A stretch of DNA of 11,875 nt, from the NCBI GenBank assembly GCA_039923455.1, contig JBDTCS010000111.1, positions 1 through 11,875 on the forward strand, written 5' to 3'. This stretch comes from JBDTCS01 sp039923455. Lineage in GTDB: Bacteria > Bacteroidota > Ignavibacteria > Palsa-1295. The notes below the pieces were generated by a model, which was given only the letters and a program-made list of their open reading frames with translations, did not search any database and was not told where the DNA came from. Below, in pieces: positions 1 through 6,853 of this stretch (within the stretch, counting starts at the first letter, position 1; each line of letters begins with the position of its first letter). The position numbers were made by a program, and so were the translations under genes.

Positions 1-344
1 TCCGTCCATGCTTGTACGATGCGTATCATCAAGTTGCTCCGCTCGAGCTTCGCTCCGGCACGAAGGCAGAAGAGGTCGATATCGTCGGACCAATCTGCGA
101 GACGAGCGATTTTCTTGCGCAAGATCGTGAATTGCCCGAGCTTAATCGCGGCGATAAACTTGCCGTGCTCTGTGCTGGCGCCTATGGCTACACGTTGGCA
201 TCCAATTACAATTTACGTCCGCGAGCAGCAGAGATTCTCGTCGATGGTGATGAGTATCGAGTGATCCGTGAGCGAGAGCATCTCGAAGATGTCGCAGGTC
301 TTTCGGAGAGCGATCGTGCGTTGGTAAAAAGTTTGGTGCATTAA
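1..344 (+). CDS. lysA: Diaminopimelate decarboxylase, C-terminal part (cut by the window edge)
   Basis: This is the last 113 residues of a PLP-dependent decarboxylase that converts meso-diaminopimelate to L-lysine in the cytoplasm; the reading frame enters at base 3 and the N-terminal PLP barrel lies outside the window. The C-terminal beta-domain signatures are visible in order. A YDAYH stretch comes near the start. A CETSDFL segment follows, corresponding to the family's CESxD motif, whose Cys acts at the active site across the dimer. Then comes GAYGYTLASNYNLRPR, whose Tyr contacts PLP in known structures. Arginine decarboxylases and carboxynorspermidine decarboxylases share the fold, but the SNYN-x-RPR ending and the adjacent asd both favour LysA. 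The stop is TAA and asd follows after 32 bases in the same direction, giving a lysine-pathway pair. Confidence 0.93.
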   Translation, partial: RPCLYDAYHQVAPLELRSGTKAEEVDIVGPICETSDFLAQDRELPELNRGDKLAVLCAGAYGYTLASNYNLRPRAAEILVDGDEYRVIREREHLEDVAGLSESDRALVKSLVH

Positions 345-362
345 GAGTTTAGTACATAAATT

Positions 363-369
363 AAAGGAG
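363..369 (+). promoter_or_regulatory. Shine-Dalgarno site for asd
   Basis: AAAGGAG ends seven bases before the GTG at 377. It is one of the best ribosome binding sites in the window and supports GTG rather than a later ATG as the asd start. I see no clear promoter in the short lysA-asd gap. Confidence 0.75.
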
Positions 370-376
370 TTCGAGC

Positions 377-1426
377 GTGACGGGATATTCGATTGCGATT
401 GTAGGTGCAACGGGTGCAGTTGGCACGGAGATGCTTCGTGTATTGGAAGATCGCAATTTTCCGGTGAGAGAGCTGCGACTTTTAGCAAGTCCATCGTCGC
501 TCGGCAAAAGCCTCACGTTCAGAGGCAATGAATATCCTCTTGAAGTAGCAACTCCTGATTCCTACCGCGATATCGACATAGCACTCTTTAGCGCAGGCAG
601 TGCAATCAGCCTCGCGCAGCGAACGTGGGTGACCGGTGCAGGTTGCATCATGATCGACAACTCGAGCGCGTTTCGAATGGAGCCTGGCGTTCCACTTGTG
701 ATTCCCGAGATCAATGGCGACGATCTAAAGGACCATAACAATGTGATCGCCGTGCCAAATTGCTCTGCGATCATTATGTTGATGGCGCTTGCGCCACTCC
801 GCAAACTTGGCAAAGTGAAGCGCGTAATCGTTTCGACCTATCAAGCAGTAAGCGGTGCCGGTGCGAAGGCAATGCAAGAACTCGAAGAGCAAACCCGCGA
901 TGTGCTCGCAGGCAATGCAGCAACTCCAAAAATATTTCCGCACCAAATCGCTTTCAATCTTTTCTGCCACAACACCTCGATTAACGAGGAAGGCTATAAT
1001 GGCGAGGAATGGAAGCTGATCCAAGAATCGAAAAAGATTTTGCATGATGAGCGTCTGATGCTTAGCGCAACTTGTGTACGCGTTCCTGTCTTACGTGCAC
1101 ACAGCGAAAGTGTAAATATCGAGTTCGCCGGTGAACGCCCCTCGCTCGACGCCGTTCGGGCAGCCCTCACGGCATTTCCCGGAGTCTCGCTCATGGATGA
1201 TCGCGTGACAAATCATTTTCCGATGCCTATAGAATCCGCTGGCGTCTATGATGTTTTCGTCGGCCATATTCGCAACGATCTTAGCAATCCAAATGCAATC
1301 GAGCTTTTTGTCTCCGGAGATCAACTCCTGAAAGGTGCCGCGCTCGACGCAGTGCAGATCGCGGAATCGCTGATCGAGCAAGGTCTGCTCGTTGCAAAAT
1401 CAGAACGCATTCTCAGCGCTTCATGA
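377..1426 (+). CDS. asd: Aspartate-semialdehyde dehydrogenase
   Basis: This enzyme reduces 4-aspartyl phosphate to aspartate 4-semialdehyde with NADPH, the branch-point step to diaminopimelate/lysine, threonine and methionine. The protein is 349 residues, normal for the family. An N-terminal dinucleotide-binding loop GATGAVG lies at residues 10-16. The catalytic Cys is C129 in VPNCSA, and Q156 lies in the TYQAVSGAG segment. The substrate-binding Arg and the general-base His are probably R235 and H242 in RVPVLRAHSES. The GTG start at 377 is chosen because a strong AAAGGAG sits seven bases upstream and the nucleotide-binding strand begins directly after it. The gene lies 32 bases after lysA and its TGA overlaps the ATG of the transporter gene (ATGA at 1423-1426), so co-transcription of the three is likely. 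Nothing important appears to be missing. Confidence 0.97.
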   Translation: MTGYSIAIVGATGAVGTEMLRVLEDRNFPVRELRLLASPSSLGKSLTFRGNEYPLEVATPDSYRDIDIALFSAGSAISLAQRTWVTGAGCIMIDNSSAFRMEPGVPLVIPEINGDDLKDHNNVIAVPNCSAIIMLMALAPLRKLGKVKRVIVSTYQAVSGAGAKAMQELEEQTRDVLAGNAATPKIFPHQIAFNLFCHNTSINEEGYNGEEWKLIQESKKILHDERLMLSATCVRVPVLRAHSESVNIEFAGERPSLDAVRAALTAFPGVSLMDDRVTNHFPMPIESAGVYDVFVGHIRNDLSNPNAIELFVSGDQLLKGAALDAVQIAESLIEQGLLVAKSERILSAS

Positions 1427-2769
1427 CCGAAGAGGAGCTACTACCTCTTTCGGAGCTTGATGGTCTTGGCGTTGCAAATACAAAAAAATCTTCCGGCAAG
1501 ACTTCGGCCACTTGTAAATTCGAAGCGCTTCACGATCGAGTCGAGAAGCGCAATTTTACGCTCGGTGTTTCGAATGGTGTGCTCTATAATCTCGGCACCT
1601 ACTTCATTTCCCGTTCGACGATCATTCCAAGCTTTCTTGCAACGATCACCGCTTCGAGTGCGCTCATCGGTATTGTTTCACAGTTCGAAAGTATCGGCTG
1701 GTATTTGCCACAGCTTTTTGCCGCTGCATTTGTCGTGCACAGATCGCGCAAGATGCCGATGTATCGCTTATCGGTTGTGCTCCGAGGACTCGCGTTTTTC
1801 GGAATGGCTGCCACAGCGTTCTTCTGCCGAGATCACAAACTTTTACTAGTGGTCTTTATTCTGACGTATGGGCTCTTTACGTTTAGCTCGGGAATCGGTG
1901 GAGTTGTATTCACGGAGCTATTAGCAAAAGCGATTCCGCATCGAAGGCGCGGCCGATTTTTGGGTCTGCGCCTCTCATTCGGCGCACTCCTCTCAGCAAC
2001 GCTCGGAGCTACCACGATCACGCTTCTACTCAGTGCTGCTCCGTTTCCGCTGAATTTTGCTCATATCTTTTTGGTCGGAGCAGTGATCACGACGACCGGA
2101 TTGGTTTTTATGGCGCTCATGCGCGAACCACGCACCGATAACTTGCCGGAGAAGCGCCGAATGTCCGGTCAACTCAAAATGGGACTAACTATCCTTCAGC
2201 AAGATAAACGCTTCGCTACCTTCGTCACTGCAAGAATGCTTTTGGGAAGCTGGACGATCGGCGTCCCCTTTCTGATTCTATTCGCCCAATCACATCTTGG
2301 TTTTCGAACGGGTGACCTTGGAATTTTTATCACAGCAGAATGTGTCGGACTCATCATCTCAAATTTTTTCTGGGAGCGGATAGCCGATAGGCGGAACACA
2401 AAACTTGTGCTGCTCATCACCGCATCGCTCGCGATCGCATTGCCGCTCTGCCTCCTTGCATTTCAGGCGTTCACGTTGCCGCCGATACTCTTCACAGTAA
2501 TTTTCGCTACAAGCGCAGCTATTGATGCCGGAATGACGATCGGTGGTCTCGGATACTTGATCGAGATAGCTCCCGAGGACGAGCGTGCAACCTACATCGG
2601 CGTTCATAACTCCCTTCTTGCGCTTCCCAGCCTGTTGACCGCGCTCGCCGGGCTGCTCCTCGACTGGGCCGGATTCACCACCCTCTATCTCGTTGTGCTG
2701 GCAATCGGAGTCTGCGCTTTGCTTGCTGTCAGACGGTTAGAATACATCCGGCATACTGTCGTGAGCTGA
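1423..2769 (+). CDS. Major facilitator superfamily transporter, substrate unknown
   Basis: This 448-residue protein has about 12 hydrophobic segments, roughly at residues 48-65, 77-105, 117-135, 138-165, 180-205, 212-233, 262-288, 296-316, 326-345, 352-375, 394-415 and 418-436. They follow a hydrophilic, probably cytoplasmic N-terminus of about 45 residues. Basic loops typical of MFS proteins are seen after helix 2 (HRSRKMPMYR, about 106-115), before helix 5 (HRRRGRF, 173-179) and after helix 8 (ERIADRRNTK, 318-327). These are degenerate versions of MFS motif A in the two halves. The long charged loop at 234-262 separates the halves. The ATG overlaps the asd stop (ATGA) with no good Shine-Dalgarno of its own, suggesting translational coupling. 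The substrate cannot be read from sequence. Context could suggest an amino-acid or a haem-precursor exporter, but both are guesses. Confidence 0.85.
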   Translation: MTEEELLPLSELDGLGVANTKKSSGKTSATCKFEALHDRVEKRNFTLGVSNGVLYNLGTYFISRSTIIPSFLATITASSALIGIVSQFESIGWYLPQLFAAAFVVHRSRKMPMYRLSVVLRGLAFFGMAATAFFCRDHKLLLVVFILTYGLFTFSSGIGGVVFTELLAKAIPHRRRGRFLGLRLSFGALLSATLGATTITLLLSAAPFPLNFAHIFLVGAVITTTGLVFMALMREPRTDNLPEKRRMSGQLKMGLTILQQDKRFATFVTARMLLGSWTIGVPFLILFAQSHLGFRTGDLGIFITAECVGLIISNFFWERIADRRNTKLVLLITASLAIALPLCLLAFQAFTLPPILFTVIFATSAAIDAGMTIGGLGYLIEIAPEDERATYIGVHNSLLALPSLLTALAGLLLDWAGFTTLYLVVLAIGVCALLAVRRLEYIRHTVVS

Positions 2770-2808
2770 TGTGAATGTTTCTCCCCACACGGCTGTTTTT
2801 CCGAAAAT

Positions 2809-3669
2809 ATGGAGCTTTTTCTGCAGATTCTAAATACCGTCTTGCCTTTTCTATACGCAGCGCTTGTCTGGGTATTTGCTGAATTATTTTTTCGAACCGG
2901 CTCAGCTGAACGCCCGAATAAGGTCAAGCGCTGGTTTCCCCTGGTCTTCGCGACGCTCACCCTCCACGCACTTTATATCGGTACCTATACCGTCCACGTT
3001 GGACACTGCCTCTTAGCCACCATTTGGGAACTGAGTTCCCTTATCGCATTCACACTGCTTTCGATCTATGCATTCGTCGAGCTTCGCGTAACTCGAGAGG
3101 CTTCCGGGACAGGTTTTCTGGTGACACTTGTAGCATTTATTTTTCAATCGGCCTCCTCCCTCTTCGTTTCGACAACTTCAACACTCGAAGGGGCACTGAT
3201 TCTGAAAGATCCGATATTTAACGTGCACGTGACGACCGCGGTCTTTGGATATGCGGCGCTCACACTCGCATCGATTTATGGAGCGCTTTATCTTTTGCTC
3301 TTTCGTGCGATCACACGCAATCAATTCGGAGCCGTCTATCAGCATCTGCCGAGCCTCGAGCGATTGGAGCGCTACGGCATTCGTTCGACGGCGATTGGTT
3401 TTGTGTTTCTAACTATTTCGATCGCGCTCGGTTGGGTGCTAATGCAACACTACCCCATTTCACCAAGCGTAGGTGGTTTCATTCTTGATCCAAAAATTCT
3501 CGCAACGCTTCTGGTTTGGGCGGTATTCGGGATTACACTCGTTGTGAGAAAGATCGCTCGTGTCGAAGGACGGAAACTCGTCCTTTTTTGGATGTCCGGC
3601 TTTGCGCTCACAGTTATTTCGATGACGATCGTAAATGCATTAGGGACGACATTCCACAATTTTAATTGA
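2809..3669 (+). CDS. CcsA/HemX-family integral membrane protein (cytochrome c assembly-like)
   Basis: This 286-residue protein has about eight hydrophobic segments (approximately 8-28, 42-60, 66-91, 103-120, 137-165, 193-212, 229-247, 258-277). Family-like histidines are H53 in the LTLHALY segment, H140 at the start of a VHVTTAVFGYAALTL stretch, H214 after a helix end (LMQHYP) and H283 at the extreme C-terminus. This layout fits the CcsA/CcmC/HemX superfamily, some members of which bind and export haem for cytochrome c assembly. I do not see the tryptophan-rich WWD haem-handling motif of true CcsA. The gene directly precedes hemA, and HemX in Bacillus, encoded next to hemA, is reported to lower the HemA level, so a HemX-like role is the better inference. 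The ATG at 2809 is the only in-frame start after the transporter stop, which lies in the same frame. The Shine-Dalgarno is poor. The hemA start follows within about 20 bases. Confidence 0.8.
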   Translation: MELFLQILNTVLPFLYAALVWVFAELFFRTGSAERPNKVKRWFPLVFATLTLHALYIGTYTVHVGHCLLATIWELSSLIAFTLLSIYAFVELRVTREASGTGFLVTLVAFIFQSASSLFVSTTSTLEGALILKDPIFNVHVTTAVFGYAALTLASIYGALYLLLFRAITRNQFGAVYQHLPSLERLERYGIRSTAIGFVFLTISIALGWVLMQHYPISPSVGGFILDPKILATLLVWAVFGITLVVRKIARVEGRKLVLFWMSGFALTVISMTIVNALGTTFHNFN

Positions 3670-3689
3670 TCGGAGCCACACACCCAGTT

Positions 3690-5027
3690 ATGCCAGCAGA
3701 GCTTATTGCTATCGGACTTTCCCACCACAACGCGAATGTAGAAATTCGTGAGCGTGTGGCGCTATCCGATACCGAAGCTCGAACATTGTTGCGTGGATTA
3801 AAAAAGGACGTCGTACTTGAAGCGCTTGTGATCTCGACGTGCAACCGCACAGAACTCTACGCACTACCGGCGGACCCTGCGGTCACAGCAGAATATCTTG
3901 TGGATTTTCTACTCTCTACGAAATCGCTTCCCGCTGAAGAACATCAGCGCATTCGACCAATGTTCAGTAGCGTGACGCACTGTGAGGCCGTCACGCATCT
4001 CTTTGATGTGATCGCGGGCATCGACTCGCAGGTCATCGGTGATCAGCAGATCTTTGCGCAAGTCAAGAGTGCGTTCACGATGAGTCAAGAGACTGGTGCG
4101 AACGGAAGCTATATGACGAAGCTCGCGCACGCCGCATTTCATGTTGCCAAGCGTGTCCGATCAGAGACAACTATCGCCACCGGCGCAGCAACGATCAGCT
4201 ATGCCGCAGTAGAATTTTGCAGAAAAATCTATGACGATCTCCGTGGACGCAGTGCACTCGTGATCGGTGCAGGTGAAACGGCTGAACTTGCTGCACGACA
4301 TTTGATCGAGCGCGGTATCGGTACGCTGCGTATCGCGAATAGAAACCTCGACCACGGAAATGCGATGCTTGGGCGCGTTCGCGAAGGCATCCCCTCGCTT
4401 GACGATGAGGTGTTCCCGCTTGACGATATGACACGCGCACTTCCGCTTTCGGATATTATTATAAGCTCGACCGCCGCCGATGGATACATTCTAAGCGCCG
4501 CACAGGTCGAGCAGAGTTTGCGATCGCGCGTCTCTTCGACTCCGATCGTCATCGTCGATATTGCAGTACCACGCGACATCGATCCCGAAGTTGGGAAACT
4601 CCCGAATGTTTTCTTGAAAGATATCGACGACCTTCGCTCGATTGTGGATCTGAATCTGGAACGTCGAAAGTCCGAGCTCCCAAAAGCCCGAGCAATTATT
4701 CTGCATGAGCTGAATAACTTTCTCGCGCTGCAGTCCAAACTCGAAGCCGGACCTACCATCAAAGAATTACGCGATCGCTTTGAACAAATTCGACTCGAAG
4801 AGTTAGAGCGGAATCGTGCGAAGTTAAGCCCAGTCGAAATGGAATTAGTGAACACGATGACGATCCGTATGATGAACCGACTCTTGCATACACCGACCGT
4901 GATGCTGAAAGAGCCACGAGCATCGATGGATGATCTTCTCAGCCGCATCGAGCTGCTTCGAGAATTGTTCGCGCTTGATGTGCACAATTCGGCATCGAGC
5001 ACCGATGAACATTCTGAAGGGAGCTGA
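3690..5027 (+). CDS. hemA: Glutamyl-tRNA reductase
   Basis: HemA reduces glutamyl-tRNA(Glu) to glutamate-1-semialdehyde with NADPH, the first committed step of C5-pathway tetrapyrrole synthesis. With the ATG at 3690 the protein is 445 residues. It opens with the family N-terminus, an IGLSHHNANVEIRER segment at 8-22. The catalytic Cys is C51 in ISTCNRTELY. H103 in THLFDVIAG matches the conserved active-site region. The NADPH loop GAGETAEL is at 193-200, followed by DIAVPRDIDP at 290-299 and a C-terminal helical dimerisation domain. One oddity is that the usually conserved GE before the QI of the catalytic domain reads GD here (D118). A TTG at 3666, overlapping the upstream stop, would add eight residues. 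The ATG fits the family start better, with a GGAG at 3672-3675 as a distant possible ribosome site. HemA is commonly feedback-regulated by haem; no regulatory site is visible here. Confidence 0.96.
   Translation: MPAELIAIGLSHHNANVEIRERVALSDTEARTLLRGLKKDVVLEALVISTCNRTELYALPADPAVTAEYLVDFLLSTKSLPAEEHQRIRPMFSSVTHCEAVTHLFDVIAGIDSQVIGDQQIFAQVKSAFTMSQETGANGSYMTKLAHAAFHVAKRVRSETTIATGAATISYAAVEFCRKIYDDLRGRSALVIGAGETAELAARHLIERGIGTLRIANRNLDHGNAMLGRVREGIPSLDDEVFPLDDMTRALPLSDIIISSTAADGYILSAAQVEQSLRSRVSSTPIVIVDIAVPRDIDPEVGKLPNVFLKDIDDLRSIVDLNLERRKSELPKARAIILHELNNFLALQSKLEAGPTIKELRDRFEQIRLEELERNRAKLSPVEMELVNTMTIRMMNRLLHTPTVMLKEPRASMDDLLSRIELLRELFALDVHNSASSTDEHSEGS
5017..5023 (+). promoter_or_regulatory. 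Shine-Dalgarno site for hemC
   Basis: AAGGGAG lies inside the last codons of hemA and ends 12 bases before the hemC ATG at 5036. The spacing is slightly long, but the match to the anti-Shine-Dalgarno is strong and it supports the chosen start. Confidence 0.6.
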
Positions 5028-5035
5028 TCAAAACG

Positions 5036-6016
5036 ATGACCAACTCCAAGCAAAGTGTTATCATCGGCTCTCGAGGAAGTGATCTTGCGTTATGGCAAGC
5101 GCATCATGTTCGCGATCTCCTAACTGCGGCGCATCCGAACTTGCATATCGAAATTCGGATCATTTCTACCATGGGTGATCGTGTGTTAGACTCCTCGCTT
5201 GCGCTCATCGGTGGCAAAGGTGTATTCACGAAAGAGATCGAAAACGCACTTCTCGACAACTCGATTGATCTTGCTGTGCATAGTCTGAAGGACTTGCCGA
5301 CGGATGTTGACGAAAGACTAACGGTGGCTGCGATACCGCAGCGCGCGAACGTGGAGGATGTTTTTCTCTCTCGCGATAAGCATGCAACACTGGCAACGTT
5401 GCCCGCAGGTGCAGTGATCGCGACCGGAAGCTTGCGTCGCAGATCGCAGCTATTGCACTACCGCAACGATCTGCAAACTGTAGATATTCGAGGCAATGTA
5501 CCGACGCGCATTCAAAAATTGCTCGATTCGAATTGGGACGGTATGATACTCGCTCGCGCAGGCGTCGAACGGCTTGGGCTTGTGGAACATGTCGTGCAGA
5601 CGATCTCAACCGAGCTAATTCTACCCGCAGTTGGACAAGGTGCGCTCGGCATCGAAACCCGAGCCAATGATTCTCGAATGATCGAGTTACTTTTGTCACT
5701 GAACGACAACGAAACGAAAACTGCTGTGACGGCCGAACGAGCATTTTTGCGAGCGCTTGGTGGAGGATGTCAAGTTCCGATCGGTGCACACGCAAAGATT
5801 GTCGATGACGCTCTTGAATTATCGGGTTGCATCGTGCATCCAAACGGCGATTCGATTTTGCGAGGTATCAAGACAGGCAATGCAGCAGATGCAGACCTGA
5901 TCGGCGCTGACCTTGCGGCAACACTTTTGAAGGACGGTGGTCGAGACATTTTAGATCTTGTCGAACGACTCCAGACGGAAGCAGACACAACTATCACTAC
6001 AATTACCAAGCACTGA
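5036..6016 (+). CDS. hemC: Porphobilinogen deaminase (hydroxymethylbilane synthase)
   Basis: HemC joins four porphobilinogen units head to tail into the linear tetrapyrrole hydroxymethylbilane, working in the cytoplasm with a covalently bound dipyrromethane cofactor. The 326-residue protein shows the full set of signatures. IIGSRGSDLALWQA is at 9-22 and KGVFTKEIE at 61-69. VHSLKDLPT at 81-89 contains the catalytic aspartate D86. The arginine cluster in TGSLRRRSQL is at 130-139, and PAVGQGALGIE at 197-207. C245 in LGGGCQVPIGAH is the cofactor attachment cysteine. Length is slightly above the usual 305-320. It starts eight bases after hemA and its stop abuts the hemD start, so the three genes are probably co-translated. 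No residue that I know to be essential is missing. Confidence 0.98.
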   Translation: MTNSKQSVIIGSRGSDLALWQAHHVRDLLTAAHPNLHIEIRIISTMGDRVLDSSLALIGGKGVFTKEIENALLDNSIDLAVHSLKDLPTDVDERLTVAAIPQRANVEDVFLSRDKHATLATLPAGAVIATGSLRRRSQLLHYRNDLQTVDIRGNVPTRIQKLLDSNWDGMILARAGVERLGLVEHVVQTISTELILPAVGQGALGIETRANDSRMIELLLSLNDNETKTAVTAERAFLRALGGGCQVPIGAHAKIVDDALELSGCIVHPNGDSILRGIKTGNAADADLIGADLAATLLKDGGRDILDLVERLQTEADTTITTITKH

Positions 6017-6823
6017 ATGCCAACCGTTTTACTGACGCGTCCGCGCCAGCGCTTACACTCCGATGATACATTGCACCAAGTGCTACGTGCGCGGAATGTT
6101 GGCATTATCGAATTACCGATGATCGCTTTTAATTTTCCAAGGGATCTCAGCACGCTTGATGCCACGCTTGTGCAACTTGCGAGCGGCGGCTTCGATTTTG
6201 TTGTGCTCTCCAGTCCAACGGCTGTCGAATTCTTCGATGAGCGCATTCAAGAGCTAGGGATTGCGAAGCAGATCAAAGCCGTCGCGAAGTTCGGAGCTGT
6301 CGGAAATGCAACATCGGCAATGTTGACACTTTTGGGCTACAATGTTTCAATGCCCGTACCAACGAACGCAGGAAGTAGGGAGCTGAGTGCGTTACTGGCA
6401 AGTTTTGAATTGAGTGGAAAACGCATTCTGCTTCTGCGTTCGCAAATCGGACTTGACCACTTGAACGAGGCTCTGCAAAGCATGGGCGCTTCGACCGAGG
6501 TTGTGACATTGTATGAAACGAGCGGACCAACGCTTCGAGACGCTGCGCATCTTGTGATGGCGCTCGAAGGTGAAGAGCGACCGGATGTCGTCGCGTTCTT
6601 TTCGCCTTCATCCGTTTCGTATTTCGTGAAGACGCTTGCGGAAATGTCTTCCAACTTATTGCACGAACTGCCTGTGCTTGCTTGTGTAGGTGAAACAACG
6701 GCAAAATCGGTAGAAGATCTGCTGCGTCGACGACCTGAAATCGTCGCAAGAAAATCCGATCAAGCAAGTCTCGTCGAAGACATACTGATATACTTAGAGT
6801 CAAAGATGCTTGGCATTCACTAA
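6017..6823 (+). CDS. hemD: Uroporphyrinogen-III synthase
   Basis: HemD cyclises hydroxymethylbilane with inversion of ring D to give uroporphyrinogen III. This family is poorly conserved, so the assignment rests on pattern and context. The 268-residue protein begins with VLLTRPRQR at 4-12. It has an FVVLSSPTAVEFF stretch at about 61-73 (the usual FTSxxAV region), a GAVGNATSAMLTLLGYNV segment at 93-110 and LLLRSQIG at about 137-144. A second-domain VAFFSPSSVSYFV segment (about 191-203) and a CVGETTAKSVEDL segment near 222-234 follow. This is the two-lobed layout typical of HemD. The ATG directly follows the hemC TGA with no gap, and the position between hemC and hemE is the classic one. It is unlikely to be the HemD domain of a fusion, because both termini look complete. 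Confidence 0.93.
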   Translation: MPTVLLTRPRQRLHSDDTLHQVLRARNVGIIELPMIAFNFPRDLSTLDATLVQLASGGFDFVVLSSPTAVEFFDERIQELGIAKQIKAVAKFGAVGNATSAMLTLLGYNVSMPVPTNAGSRELSALLASFELSGKRILLLRSQIGLDHLNEALQSMGASTEVVTLYETSGPTLRDAAHLVMALEGEERPDVVAFFSPSSVSYFVKTLAEMSSNLLHELPVLACVGETTAKSVEDLLRRRPEIVARKSDQASLVEDILIYLESKMLGIH

Positions 6824-6853
6824 TTTTGTACAATTGCATTTCCTATTAATTTC
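6824..6853 (+). other. AT-rich hemD-hemE gap, no site recognised
   Basis: This 30-base, strongly AT-rich gap contains two short palindromes (TGTACA and CAATTG) and a TATTAA, but no Shine-Dalgarno match before the hemE ATG. Possible -35 and -10 hexamers are too close together to make a normal promoter. It could be a start region read without a Shine-Dalgarno, as is common in Bacteroidota. Confidence 0.35.

Noticed and set aside
2770..2808. Terminator or promoter between the transporter and the CcsA/HemX-like gene
   Set aside because: The 39 bases show no stable hairpin followed by a T run and no recognisable promoter pair. The short TTTTT is not preceded by an inverted repeat.
4229..5053. Long reverse-strand open frame (274 codons) opposite hemA
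   Set aside because: It is extremely rich in Ser and Arg, shows no domain, and lies wholly opposite a well-supported gene with all its motifs. The frame stays open because of the codon bias of hemA.
5226..5843. Reverse-strand open frame (205 codons) opposite hemC
   Set aside because: It has low-complexity, Arg/Ser/His-rich composition and no recognisable motif, and it is the mirror of hemC codon use.
6273..6839. Reverse-strand open frame (188 codons) opposite hemD
   Set aside because: It has no plausible ribosome site or domain, and hemD on the + strand is supported by motifs and operon position.
6824..6853. Promoter in the hemD-hemE gap
   Set aside because: The TTGTAC and TATTAA hexamers are only 12 bases apart and no Bacteroidota-type -33/-7 pair is visible, so a promoter cannot be supported.
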